Shown here: positions 55,928 to 63,797 of the stretch, piece after piece | How the letters are laid out: every line of letters begins with the position of its first letter | Numbering within the stretch: the stretch's first letter is position 1 | Notes under the pieces: model-generated | What the model was told of the DNA's origin: nothing | The model's input: only the letters and a program-made list of their open reading frames with translations | Databases searched by the model: none | NCBI GenBank assembly: GCA_016719815.1 | Contig: JADJYK010000003.1 | Coordinates: forward strand, 124,001 to 188,000 | DNA from: Chitinophagaceae bacterium | GTDB taxonomy: Bacteria; Bacteroidota; Bacteroidia; Chitinophagales; Chitinophagaceae | Reading direction: 5' to 3' | Length of the DNA stretch: 64,000 nt | Translations under genes and position numbers: made by a program

Positions 55928-56941
55928 TCACTGCATCCCTCCCATTCTTCTCAACAGCGACAAGAACGTTTCTCTGTTCCACTCTTTAAACCTTCCCCGT
56001 TGCATTACATAACGGTTGTGCTTTGGGTATTGCACATAGTAATAAAACACAAACGGCGCAGTCTTATCCTTCCAGCCATTCATTTGTCCGAAACGTAAAT
56101 CGTTGAGCAAAACTGTATCTCCCTGCACCGAGGCTGTATAAAATCCCTGCGAGAAACGCTTTAGCCGTTGCACATCTTCATCCTGCTGCCAGGGTCTTAG
56201 CAGCGATTCATTGCGGGGTACAAAATGAAAGTCCATCTTTTTCTCTGCATCGAATAAAGAACGGTAACCAACATTATAACCCGAATCGTTGGCCGCCACC
56301 ACAAACCACAGCAGGTTATTCATGGGTGCCGGCGTGGTGAAGTAATCGTTGTATGTAACCTGCTGTTTCTTTAGTATGCTCCGCACATCGCTGTCAATCT
56401 TGTACTTTATCAGTCCGCAGCTAAGTAAATAGAAACTGCTGATGCCAAGCCCCACTCTCACCCATCTTCTTCTTGCCGGACTGTTCTTTCTAAGCAGCAT
56501 TAACGCAATCATCGATAACACCAGCCACAGGGAATACAAGGGGTCAAACACAAATATCCAGTTCCACATTAACCTGTGGTGACTGAACGGCTCCCACCAG
56601 GCCACTCCATACGCATTGGTGGCATCTACAAAAAGATGCGCCAGCAATAACACCGCCATTATTATTATCCATCTTTTATATGAAACAGGTTTGTTGCGGT
56701 TCCACCTGGCTGCTAAAAAAGCCAGCACCGGTGTAATCAGCGCTACAAAAAGAAAGGAGTGTGTAAAGCCACGATGAGCCAGCAGGCTTTCGGGTGTGCT
56801 CATCCACAACACAGCAGTTACATCAATATCAGGCAGGCTATGTACTAATGCACCGATGAGCAGGGCCCGTTTACCCAACTTCTTTCCGGCCATTGCCTCG
56901 CCCAGGCAGGCACCAAGGGCAATATGTGTGAGCGAATCCAA
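55928..56941 (-). CDS. YdjM/YbcI-like membrane-bound metal-dependent hydrolase
   Basis: A 337-residue inner-membrane protein. The start MDSLTHIALGACLGEAMAGK and the motifs ALVHSLPDIDVTAVLWM and LLAHRGFTHSFLFVAL are the signature of the YdjM/DUF457 family, with conserved His and Asp residues. Five or so helices are followed by a soluble C-terminal domain (about 190-337, DYFTTPAPMNNLLWFVVAAN), longer than in E. coli YdjM. Biochemical function unproven. Its stop lies two bases from that of the convergent phospholipase-D gene. Confidence 0.85.
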   Translation of the reverse strand: MDSLTHIALGACLGEAMAGKKLGKRALLIGALVHSLPDIDVTAVLWMSTPESLLAHRGFTHSFLFVALITPVLAFLAARWNRNKPVSYKRWIIIMAVLLLAHLFVDATNAYGVAWWEPFSHHRLMWNWIFVFDPLYSLWLVLSMIALMLLRKNSPARRRWVRVGLGISSFYLLSCGLIKYKIDSDVRSILKKQQVTYNDYFTTPAPMNNLLWFVVAANDSGYNVGYRSLFDAEKKMDFHFVPRNESLLRPWQQDEDVQRLKRFSQGFYTASVQGDTVLLNDLRFGQMNGWKDKTAPFVFYYYVQYPKHNRYVMQRGRFKEWNRETFLSLLRRMGGMQ

Positions 56942-57057
56942 TTAATGCTGTTGCTTTATAAAGTTACATCATTCCCCTGCCCTGTTCACTGCTGTTGTGC
57001 CTAATAAAATATTTGTCCTGCAACAAACATCATTACATTCGCCTCAAAGAATAAGCT

Positions 57058-58098
57058 ATGCATATTGAATCGGACATTAAGCTGGGTTTTAAAGATGTGA
57101 TGCTGCGCCCCAAACGCTCCACCCTGAGTACAAGATCGGATGTAAGCCTTAACAGGAAGTTTACCCTGCTGCACGGCGGCGGAAGTTGGGAAGGCATTCC
57201 CATTATGGCTGCCAATATGGATACGGTGGGCACTTTTGAAATGGCCACAGCCCTTGCTTCTTTCAAACTGTTTACGGCCGTACACAAACATTACTCAACA
57301 GAACAGTGGAATCAGTTTATGCAATCCACCGGCAACAGCATTGCCGACCATATTGCTGTAAGCACCGGCACCAGCGATGCCGATGCGGCCAAGCTCGATG
57401 CCATCCTGAAAGAAAACACCGCCCTTCGTTTTATATGTATTGATGTGGCCAATGGCTACTCCGAAAAGTTTGTGGCCTTTGTCCGCTCCACCCGCAAGAA
57501 ACATTCCGGCAAGGTGATTATTGCGGGCAATGTGGTTACGGGTGAGATGGTGGAAGAACTGCTGCTCTCCGGCGCTGATATTATTAAGGTGGGCATTGGC
57601 CCCGGCTCGGTATGCACTACCCGTGTAAAGACCGGTGTGGGCTACCCGCAGCTATCGGCTATTATCGAATGTTCGGATGCGGCGCATGGCCTGGGCGGAC
57701 AAATCATCTCCGACGGGGGCTGCAAGGTACCCGGCGATGTGGTAAAAGCTTTTGGCGGCGGCGCCGATTTTGTAATGCTGGGCGGTATGCTGGCCGGGCA
57801 TGAAGAAAGCGGCGGCGAGCTGGTGGAGAAGGACGGAAAGCAATACAAACTGTTTTATGGCATGAGCAGCGAAACAGCGATGAATAAATATGCCGGTGGT
57901 GTGGCCGATTACCGTGCCAGCGAAGGCAAGACCACACAGATAGCTTACCGTGGCCCTGTGGCCGATACTGTGCAGGATATATTGGGTGGCCTGCGTTCGG
58001 CCTGTACCTATGTAGGTGCCAAATCATTAAAGGAACTTACGAAACGCACCACTTTTATCCGGGTGAATGAGCAGCATAATGAGTGGTTTGGGGAGTAG
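57058..58098 (+). CDS. guaC: GMP reductase GuaC
   Basis: A 346-residue TIM-barrel enzyme converting GMP to IMP with NADPH. It has LGFKDVMLRPKRSTLSTRSD, PIMAANMDTVGTFEM, the catalytic Cys loop GIGPGSVCTTRVKTG, QIISDGGCKVPGDVVKAF and MLGGMLAGHEESGGE, then FYGMSSETAMNKY. It has no CBS domains, which separates it from IMP dehydrogenase. The gene is visibly richer in G and C at third codon positions than its neighbours. Confidence 0.96.
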   Translation: MHIESDIKLGFKDVMLRPKRSTLSTRSDVSLNRKFTLLHGGGSWEGIPIMAANMDTVGTFEMATALASFKLFTAVHKHYSTEQWNQFMQSTGNSIADHIAVSTGTSDADAAKLDAILKENTALRFICIDVANGYSEKFVAFVRSTRKKHSGKVIIAGNVVTGEMVEELLLSGADIIKVGIGPGSVCTTRVKTGVGYPQLSAIIECSDAAHGLGGQIISDGGCKVPGDVVKAFGGGADFVMLGGMLAGHEESGGELVEKDGKQYKLFYGMSSETAMNKYAGGVADYRASEGKTTQIAYRGPVADTVQDILGGLRSACTYVGAKSLKELTKRTTFIRVNEQHNEWFGE

Positions 58099-58327
58099 GA
58101 GAAATCTCATTTTGTCTATCCGTCCCGGTCTGACAAATAACCCAAACAACTAACTAAAGAATTATGTAGTCATCTGCATTGCTACTATCAGCGACAGTTG
58201 TGTCACTCACTTCATCGTCCGGTAATTCTATTGGGCAATTGGCTAGCCACATTCTTATTTTGAAGTACCTTTAATTCAAGTTGTTGGTGAGAAGAAAAAC
58301 ACCAACAGCGGCGTAAAAAAACAAAAA

Positions 58328-58428
58328 AGCCCTAAAATCAAGCTGTAAGCTCCCCCGTTTTTCGGGCTACTCAAAATTAGAGTTTTTTGTTTCCTCACGG
58401 GGAAACGAAACACAGGTGGCTCACCTGT
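58328..58428. repeat. Cluster of hairpins in the spacer before higB
   Basis: Four adjacent stem-loops: AGCT-GTA-AGCT (58341-58351), CCCG-TTTTT-CGGG (58354-58366, or AGCCC 58328 with GGGCT 58364), GTTTCC-TCACGG-GGAAAC (58389-58406) and ACAGGTG-GCT-CACCTGT (58412-58428). The 58099-58615 spacer otherwise holds no convincing gene. The cluster could be a structured RNA or a remnant of a mobile element. Confidence 0.45.
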
Positions 58429-58583
58429 TTGCTGCAATGCTAAAAGACGAATAAAACTCATTTTTTTCGCTATCAGCAGCGGTTCGGGCAGACAAACCAC
58501 AGAATATCAGCCCGGCAGCAAACCTGTTCATTAGGCGCCATTTGTAGTTACATCCCAGATTTAAAAATTTCTTAAAAAATACT

Positions 58584-58591
58584 TACTTTTG
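58584..58591 (+). promoter_or_regulatory. -7 promoter element for higBA
   Basis: TACTTTTG, 24 bases before the higB ATG. A small inverted repeat TTAG-TAAC-CTAA at 58595-58606 lies at the transcript start and could be an operator for HigA. Confidence 0.5.
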
Positions 58592-58615
58592 ACGTTAGTA
58601 ACCTAAGACGATAGT

Positions 58616-58897
58616 ATGATTATTTCCTTTGGCAATACAGAAACAGAGCAAATATGGTTAGGCAATCGGGTAAAAAAATTACCAACAGAAATTCAAAATA
58701 TTGGCAGAAGAAAACTTAGAATGCTTAACAATTCCGTTGATTTAGCAGATTTAAGAATACCACCAGCAAATAGATTGGAAAAGCTATCGGGTAAATTAAA
58801 GGATTTTTACAGCATCCGGATAAATGATCAATGGCGTATTATTTTCAAATGGAATTCTGGTAACGCTGCTGAAGTTGAAATAATTGATTATCATTAA
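58616..58897 (+). CDS. higB: HigB-type (RelE superfamily) mRNA-interferase toxin
   Basis: A 93-residue toxin of the HigB/RelE fold that cleaves mRNA on the ribosome. Family blocks are RRKLRMLNNSVDLADLRIPP, NRLEKLSGKLKDFYSIRIND and QWRIIFKWNSGNAAEVEIID. Toxin-first order with the antitoxin 11 bases downstream is typical of higBA. Such modules are often cassette-borne, and this one sits in the least gene-dense part of the window. Confidence 0.92.
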   Translation: MIISFGNTETEQIWLGNRVKKLPTEIQNIGRRKLRMLNNSVDLADLRIPPANRLEKLSGKLKDFYSIRINDQWRIIFKWNSGNAAEVEIIDYH

Positions 58898-58908
58898 ATC
58901 GTATTAAA

Positions 58909-59208
58909 ATGGCAAAACTTAAAAATATTCATCCCGGCGAAATTCTTTCAGAAGAATTTCTTGTACCACTTAATATAACAGCTTACAAGCTGGCAAAAGA
59001 TATAGAAATTCCACAAACAAGGATTTCCGAAATTCTCAAAGGCAATCGCAGAATTACAGCAGACACAGCCCTACGACTTAGTAAATACTTTGGTAATTCT
59101 GCTAAATTTTGGCTGGGTCTTCAGGACGATTTTGATATTGAAGAAGAAATATCAACAAAAGGTACAATGCTCAAATCCATTAAAGCATTAAACGAAAAGG
59201 TAGCCTAA
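58909..59208 (+). CDS. higA: HigA-type antitoxin with XRE helix-turn-helix
   Basis: A 99-residue protein: IHPGEILSEEFLVPLNITAY, then KLAKDIEIPQTRISEILKGN and RLSKYFGNSAKFWLGLQDDF, the standard HigA arrangement. It binds and neutralises HigB and represses the pair's promoter. The stop codon lies inside GCCTAAC (59203-59209), which also has the form of an integron attC R-box. Confidence 0.93.
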   Translation: MAKLKNIHPGEILSEEFLVPLNITAYKLAKDIEIPQTRISEILKGNRRITADTALRLSKYFGNSAKFWLGLQDDFDIEEEISTKGTMLKSIKALNEKVA

Positions 59209-59347
59209 CGTCGCCTGACACCGGGCTTTTCTGACCCTGGTCCTGCGAATAATCTTCATGCTGCTGTTCAGTTGTCTCTTATCAGTCATCAGTATTGTGT
59301 ATCTCCCTGCCGGGAAATTAGTGCTTCCATTTTTACGGTTCTGCCTT

Positions 59348-59520
59348 CCGTAAGTTCAGTTCCAGCTTCCGCAACTTCGGTTCTGTTATCCGAAAATTCA
59401 GGTCTGGCTTCCGCAGTTCGGTTCCAGCTTCCGTTAATTCGGTTCTCAAAATTCCGCAGTTCGGTTCCAGCTTCCGTTAATTCGGTTCTGTCCCCCGAAA
59501 CTTCGGTTCTGTTTTCCACA
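59348..59520. repeat. Degenerate tandem repeat built on TTCGGTTCCAGCTTCCG
   Basis: An identical 36-base unit occurs at 59411-59446 and 59454-59489 (period 43), and a weaker copy starts at 59348. Shorter fragments (ACTTCGGTTCTG) extend it on both sides. The minus strand is open across it (59289-59519), coding a Glu/Thr/Arg-rich repeat (NRTEV, DRTEL, EAGTEL), but no start, promoter or domain supports a gene. The 59209-59571 interval holds nothing else recognisable. Confidence 0.65.
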
Positions 59521-59571
59521 AACCTTCAAGCAGAGAATGAACCCTTATTTTTGGAAAAAGAACCCTTATTG

Positions 59572-60696
59572 TTATTGCGTAACCTCCGTCCCCAGCTTCA
59601 TTACCGGGTGCTTGCCGGGAGCATTTACCCCGTTGAGTACTTCAAAAGACAGGCTCACACTCTTTAGTCTTTCTTTTGTTTTTACTTCCAGTATGTTTTC
59701 TTCGCCGGATTTTACGGTTACCAGGTCGTTGTTGTTGTTGTAAAAGGTGTATGCCGAGCGGTTTTGCAGGGTAAAGTCTTCGTTGGTCTTGTTCCACAAT
59801 ACTAATTGCAGCACATCCGATTTGCCCATGTACTTAGCACTCTTTACCACCAGCGAGGCGTTGAGCAGTGGCAGCAAATATTCATCCCGCCCGATGAGCA
59901 GGTTTTTGTAGAACACCACCGTTCTGCGGTCAAACAGGGCTTCCTTAACCGAGGCTTCAGTTTTTTCTTTTGCAAAGATGAGAGTGAGCGGCCGGTGCCC
60001 GCCTTCGGGTATGGAGAAATCCCAGTCGATAAGTTTGTGAATATCGCTGTTGCCCATAATGGTAAGATTATTGTCGAGGGCAATCTGCAGGGCTTCTTCG
60101 GAGTAACTGTAATCGTTTACCACTTCAATACCATCAAGCAGTTTTTCTTTCAGCAGAAAGCGGTGCATATCCGTAAGGGTGGCAATGCCGTCTTTACGCT
60201 GTGCTGTCCACATCGGGTGGTTCCAGAAGGTAAAGGCACCCTGTTTTTTTGCTTCACGGAACACTTCTACCGAGTCACTCACCAGCAGTTTGTTGGCATC
60301 GCTTAAAAAAAGTGCATTGCTGTGACCGGGCGGCATCTTACGGGTAATCTCAGAGCCGTTCACCACAATCAGTTCGTGGTTCTTGGCTTCTTTGAGTGCA
60401 ATCTGGTAAGAGCGGTTTCGGTCGGGGTGCGGAATATCCGCTTTATGCGGCTGGTACTCGAGATGCTCGGTCAGCGAAATTACATCGAGTCCATCAGCAA
60501 GGGCTTCCATCACCCGTATGTCGGGCCACACACTGCCATCGGAGAAAACGGTATGCTGGTGCAGGTCGCACTTCAATGTTTTATACCCGGGTATATCGGG
60601 AAAACTGATCTTGCGGCCAATAAGATGGCTGTGCTGCTGCGAATAAACGGTTGCAAATACAAAGGCAAGGACAAAAAGCAGGAATATCTTTTTCAT
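59572..60696 (-). CDS. Exported PHP-domain phosphoesterase
   Basis: A 374-residue protein with signal peptide (MKKIFLLFVLAFVFATVYSQ). The PHP metal-binding blocks are CDLHQHTVFSDGS, LTEHLEYQPHKADIPHPDRN, VVNGSEITR, FWNHPMW and IMGNSDIHKLI. A C-terminal beta domain (about 285-374) follows. PHP enzymes are phosphatases or nucleases; export suggests hydrolysis of an extracellular phosphoester. Substrate unknown. The neighbours offer no clue. Confidence 0.88.
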   Translation of the reverse strand: MKKIFLLFVLAFVFATVYSQQHSHLIGRKISFPDIPGYKTLKCDLHQHTVFSDGSVWPDIRVMEALADGLDVISLTEHLEYQPHKADIPHPDRNRSYQIALKEAKNHELIVVNGSEITRKMPPGHSNALFLSDANKLLVSDSVEVFREAKKQGAFTFWNHPMWTAQRKDGIATLTDMHRFLLKEKLLDGIEVVNDYSYSEEALQIALDNNLTIMGNSDIHKLIDWDFSIPEGGHRPLTLIFAKEKTEASVKEALFDRRTVVFYKNLLIGRDEYLLPLLNASLVVKSAKYMGKSDVLQLVLWNKTNEDFTLQNRSAYTFYNNNNDLVTVKSGEENILEVKTKERLKSVSLSFEVLNGVNAPGKHPVMKLGTEVTQ

Positions 60697-60801
60697 AACG
60701 GATTTTTATTGTTGCCAAAAAAGCAGTTCAAAGTAAGACAAAAAATGAATTGGATGAGAGCAACAAAAAAAGCCAGACCTGAATGATCTGACTTCTTTCT
60801 G

Positions 60802-60885
60802 TGCCCAAGACTGGATTCGAACCAGCACAACCTTTCGGTCACTACCACCTCAAAGTAGCGTGTCTACCAATTTCACCACCTGGGC
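60802..60885 (-). tRNA. tRNA-Leu (anticodon GAG)
   Basis: An 84-base class II tRNA. Acceptor GCCCAGG pairs with CTTGGGC. The anticodon arm is CTACT-TTGAGGT-GGTAG with GAG at positions 34-36. A long variable arm (GACCGAAAGGTTGT) and T-arm CTGG-TTCGAAT-CCAG follow. The 3' CCA is not encoded. Its 5' end is two bases after the stop of the histidine kinase, so it may be cut from that transcript. Confidence 0.93.
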
Positions 60886-60886
60886 G

Positions 60887-62144
60887 TTAAGGGGACGCAA
60901 ATTTAGTCCGAAAATGATTACTGGAAAATTTGAAGCCATTACTTTTTAAAACAATCCGGAACGTGGTGCCTTTACCGGGTTCAGAATACTTCACAGTTAA
61001 ATGGCCTTTGTGGTATTGTTCTATTATGCGGCGGCTGAGGCTAAGGCCAAGCCCCCAGCCTCTTTTCTTTGTGGTAAAGCCGGGCTTAAACACTTTGGCT
61101 ATATTCTGCTTGCTGATGCCTTTGCCGGTATCTGATACATCAATTATCACCACTTCTTTTTCATTATGTATGTCAACTGTAATAGATCCTTTTCCTTCCA
61201 TAGCATCCAGCGCATTTTTTTAAAGGTTTTCTATTACCCAGTCAAATAAAGGCGCAGAAACGGGTACTATCAGTATTTCATTATTATTTGTATTCAATGA
61301 GAAACTGATTTTCCCTGTGGCTCTTTTCTTCATGTAATCTGCCATTCTTCTCACCTGTGCAACTATATCATGCGGCTCCAGGTGTGGTGTACTGCCTATT
61401 TTACCAAACCGGTCAGACACCAGCCGCAGCCGGTTCCACTCTTTCCAGTTCATAGGCAATCTTCTCACCGGCTGGATTCTCCTTCAGCATCTCTACCCAG
61501 CCTTCTAATGAAGAAACCGGTGTTCCCAGCTGGTGAGCTGTTTCTTTGGCCATGCCAGCCCAAACCTGGTTTTGTGCTGAGCGGAAACTGCTCTGCAACG
61601 ATAATAATGTAATGGCAATGAACAGTGCCACAATACAAAGCTGCACAATGGGATAATAGCGAACCTCGTTGAGCAACCGTGTATGACCATAATAGTATTT
61701 GTTCACTTGCAATGAGTCGACAGGGTCAGTATAGGTTACGGGAGTATTGGCCGATCTTAACCTTTTCAACTGCCTGTTCAAATAGCCTTCATGTTGTTTT
61801 ACCTTCAGCGTATCAAGGTTTATATAATCTACAATGCTGTCTTTCTCATTTGTCTGAATAATAGGAATATCAATATTATCCCTGATAATTTTTAAAGCAA
61901 GCTTGGTCTCTGTATTCTCCGGATCAAGAATTGATTTGCTGGCTTCCACCCATTGCTCCACTTTTACCCTTTCATCATTTTCAATCTTACGGGCAAGGTA
62001 TTGCGAATAGAAAATGGTACCGCTTGCTATTAAGATAGCAATCAGTGCAATAATAATGCGCCAGTTAAGCAATTGCCGAAACATGCCCGAATTTAGCAAC
62101 GATAGTCCGGCTTGCCTTATTTTTGAATAAATATTTTCAAACAT
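60887..62144 (-). CDS. Membrane sensor histidine kinase (frame-disrupted)
   Basis: Two membrane helices (near WRIIIALIAILIASGTIFYS and VQLCIVALFIAITLLSL) flank a periplasmic sensor of about 120 residues. The HisKA H-box is AKETAHQLGTPVSSLEGWVE. The ATPase core is NALDAMEGKGSITVDI, VSDTGKGISKQNIAKVF, KPGFTTKKRGWGLGLSLSRR and GKGTTFRIVL. An extra C near 61430-61431 shifts the frame. A TAA inside ENL-KNALDAME probably reflects two compensating homopolymer errors at 61214-61224. The start is ATG 62144 or 62084. No response regulator adjoins it. The stop is two bases from tRNA-Leu. Confidence 0.85.
62118..62125 (+). promoter_or_regulatory. -7 promoter element for the glycosyltransferase gene
   Basis: TATTTTTG. 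It overlaps a TTG at 62123, which rules out that TTG as the start codon and favours the TTG at 62144. Confidence 0.6.
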
Positions 62145-63175
62145 TGAACCGTTCACCACAAGTAGCAATCGTTATCCTGAACTGGAATGGCAGAACATTC
62201 CTGCAAGAATTTCTGCCATCGGTACTTTCTGCTACTTATGCACATTATGCAGTTATAGTGGCAGATAATGGGTCAACAGACGATTCAATTGCATTTCTGC
62301 AAGCAACATATCCGCAGGTGCAGATTATTAACAATGGGCAGAATTATGGTTTTGCCAAAGGATACAACGAAGCACTGAAGCGGGTGGAAAGTGACTACTA
62401 TATCCTGCTCAACTCCGATGTGGAAGTAAGTCCAGGATGGATTGAGCCTATGGTTATCCTGCTTGAAAGTAATATGCAGATTGCAGCCTGCCAGCCAAAG
62501 ATTTTATCCTATCACAACAAAACAATGTTTGAATATGCCGGTGCAGCAGGTGGCTGGCTCGATAAATATGGCTACCCTTTTGCCAAAGGCCGGGTATTTG
62601 ATATATGTGAGGAGGACAAAGGACAATACGACCAGGAAGAACCGGTATTTTGGGCAAGCGGTGCTGCAATGTTTATCAGGGCATCTGTTTTTCATGAAAT
62701 GAAAGGATTTGACGAATATTTCTTTGCTCACCAGGAAGAAATTGACTTATGCTGGCGCATACAACTGGCCGGTTACAAAGTGTTTTCATGCCCTGCCGCT
62801 ACTGTGTATCATGTAGGTGGCGGCACACTGCCAAAAGGCAACGCATTAAAGACATTTCTCAACTTCCGCAACAACCGTATTATGTTGTACAAAAATCTTC
62901 CTTTCAGGAAAAAACTGTGGGTTATGCCGGCAAGAAATGTATTGGATGTAATTTCTGCGTTTAAAGGTCTGCTATCGGGTGATGTGGGATATTTCAAAGC
63001 GGTAATAAGGGCAGAAATCGCATTTAAAAAATGGTGGCTGTTTCACCGTAAGAGAAGTACATTTCCGTCCACAAGCAATGGAGTCCTGCACGGCTATCTG
63101 AACAGGAATATCATCTGGCTGTACTTTGTAAAAAAGCTTAGAATTTTCAGTCAAATTGTGAAAAAAACGAAATAA
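62144..63175 (+). CDS. Family 2 glycosyltransferase
   Basis: A 343-residue GT-A enzyme of the rhamnosyltransferase-like GT2 group. It has VAIVILNWNGRTFLQEFLPS, VIVADNGSTDDSIAFL, NNGQNYGFAKGYNEALKRV and the metal-binding LLNSDVEVSPGW. The acceptor-side ASGAAMFIRASVFHEMKGFD and FAHQEEIDLCWRIQLAGYKV follow. The C-terminal part is basic and hydrophobic, suggesting membrane association. It likely adds sugars to an envelope glycan. The TTG start at 62144 touches the first base of the divergent kinase gene. Confidence 0.92.
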   Translation: MNRSPQVAIVILNWNGRTFLQEFLPSVLSATYAHYAVIVADNGSTDDSIAFLQATYPQVQIINNGQNYGFAKGYNEALKRVESDYYILLNSDVEVSPGWIEPMVILLESNMQIAACQPKILSYHNKTMFEYAGAAGGWLDKYGYPFAKGRVFDICEEDKGQYDQEEPVFWASGAAMFIRASVFHEMKGFDEYFFAHQEEIDLCWRIQLAGYKVFSCPAATVYHVGGGTLPKGNALKTFLNFRNNRIMLYKNLPFRKKLWVMPARNVLDVISAFKGLLSGDVGYFKAVIRAEIAFKKWWLFHRKRSTFPSTSNGVLHGYLNRNIIWLYFVKKLRIFSQIVKKTK

Positions 63176-63193
63176 TTGTATTCGCTATACCCT

Positions 63194-63201
63194 TATTTTT
63201 G
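63194..63201 (+). promoter_or_regulatory. -7 promoter element
   Basis: TATTTTTG, 18 bases before the ATG of the small membrane protein gene. Confidence 0.55.
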
Positions 63202-63218
63202 CACCACAAAATTGCAAT

Positions 63219-63436
63219 ATGAGCAATAACCCGAATACCACAAAGAGTTAAGAAAAGTTCAGGACAGTGACTTTACCCACAACTGGACATCCTCATCAGC
63301 CTTCCTGTTTTATCTGCAGGTAGCCTGCCTGGTGGCATTAATTTTAGGCAGTTGCGTAATGCTGGGGCGCAAGCGGTACAGCAAAATTGATGTCCCTGTT
63401 CAGGAGAGTTCATTATATACTCCCAAATACAAATAA
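63219..63436 (+). CDS. Small single-helix membrane protein (frameshifted)
   Basis: A 72-residue protein once a missing C at about 63238-63239 is restored: MSNNPNTHKELRKVQDSDFT, HNWTSSSAFLFYLQVACLVA, then LILGSCVMLGRKRYSKIDVP. One transmembrane helix spans about residues 28-46. The ORF has its own promoter and ends before the tRNA promoter. No family recognised. Confidence 0.5.
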
Positions 63437-63473
63437 AGCGGTACAAAAATTTTTTTGAAAAGGGTACAAACCC

Positions 63474-63481
63474 TATTTTTG
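63474..63481 (+). promoter_or_regulatory. -7 promoter element for the tRNA-Gly/tRNA-Leu unit
   Basis: TATTTTTG, 74 bases before tRNA-Gly; a TTTG at 63454-63457 may be the -33 element (16-base spacer). Confidence 0.5.
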
Positions 63482-63555
63482 CAACCCCTTAGTTCTTTAT
63501 AACAAATGAAGTAATTGACCTGTTTGACTACAGTCAGTACAGGCCCTTCAAACTT

Positions 63556-63628
<73 letters not shown>

Positions 63629-63639
63629 CTGAAAAAAGA

Positions 63640-63671
63640 ATCCTTCCTCCTACGGCGGAGGGATTTTTTTT
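63640..63671 (+). terminator. Terminator-like hairpin between two tRNA genes
   Basis: CCTCC-TACGGC-GGAGG with flanking ATCC/GGAT pairing, then eight T. It would limit read-through from tRNA-Gly into tRNA-Leu. Confidence 0.65.
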
Positions 63672-63675
63672 GGCT

Positions 63676-63761
63676 GCCCTGGTGGTGGAATTGGTAGACA
63701 CGCAGGACTTAAAATCCTGTGAACAGCAATGTTCGTATCGGTTCAACTCCGATCCGGGGCA
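63676..63761 (+). tRNA. tRNA-Leu (anticodon UAA)
   Basis: An 86-base class II tRNA: acceptor GCCCTGG with CCGGGGC, anticodon arm CAGGA-CTTAAAA-TCCTG with TAA, variable arm GAACAGCAATGTTC, T-arm ATCGG-TTCAACT-CCGAT, discriminator A. Confidence 0.96.
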
Positions 63762-63766
63762 CAATC

Positions 63767-63793
63767 TAAAAGCGACTTTGGTCGCTTTTTTTG
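63767..63793 (+). terminator. Rho-independent terminator after tRNA-Leu
   Basis: AAAGCGAC-TTTG-GTCGCTTT followed by further T residues. Confidence 0.88.
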
Positions 63794-63797
63794 TTTT

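Noticed and set aside
58276..58500. Minus-strand open frame of 74 codons upstream of higB
   Set aside because: It lies across the hairpin cluster, has no promoter element or recognisable domain, and its composition follows the palindromes. I treat it as chance.
59289..59519. Minus-strand open frame over the tandem repeat
   Set aside because: Its openness follows from the repeat unit itself; there is no promoter, conserved domain or homologue that I can name.
61214..61224. In-frame stop in the histidine kinase as a real truncation
   Set aside because: The ATPase domain continues in the same frame with full conservation; a T-run minus one and A-run plus one error explains the TAA.
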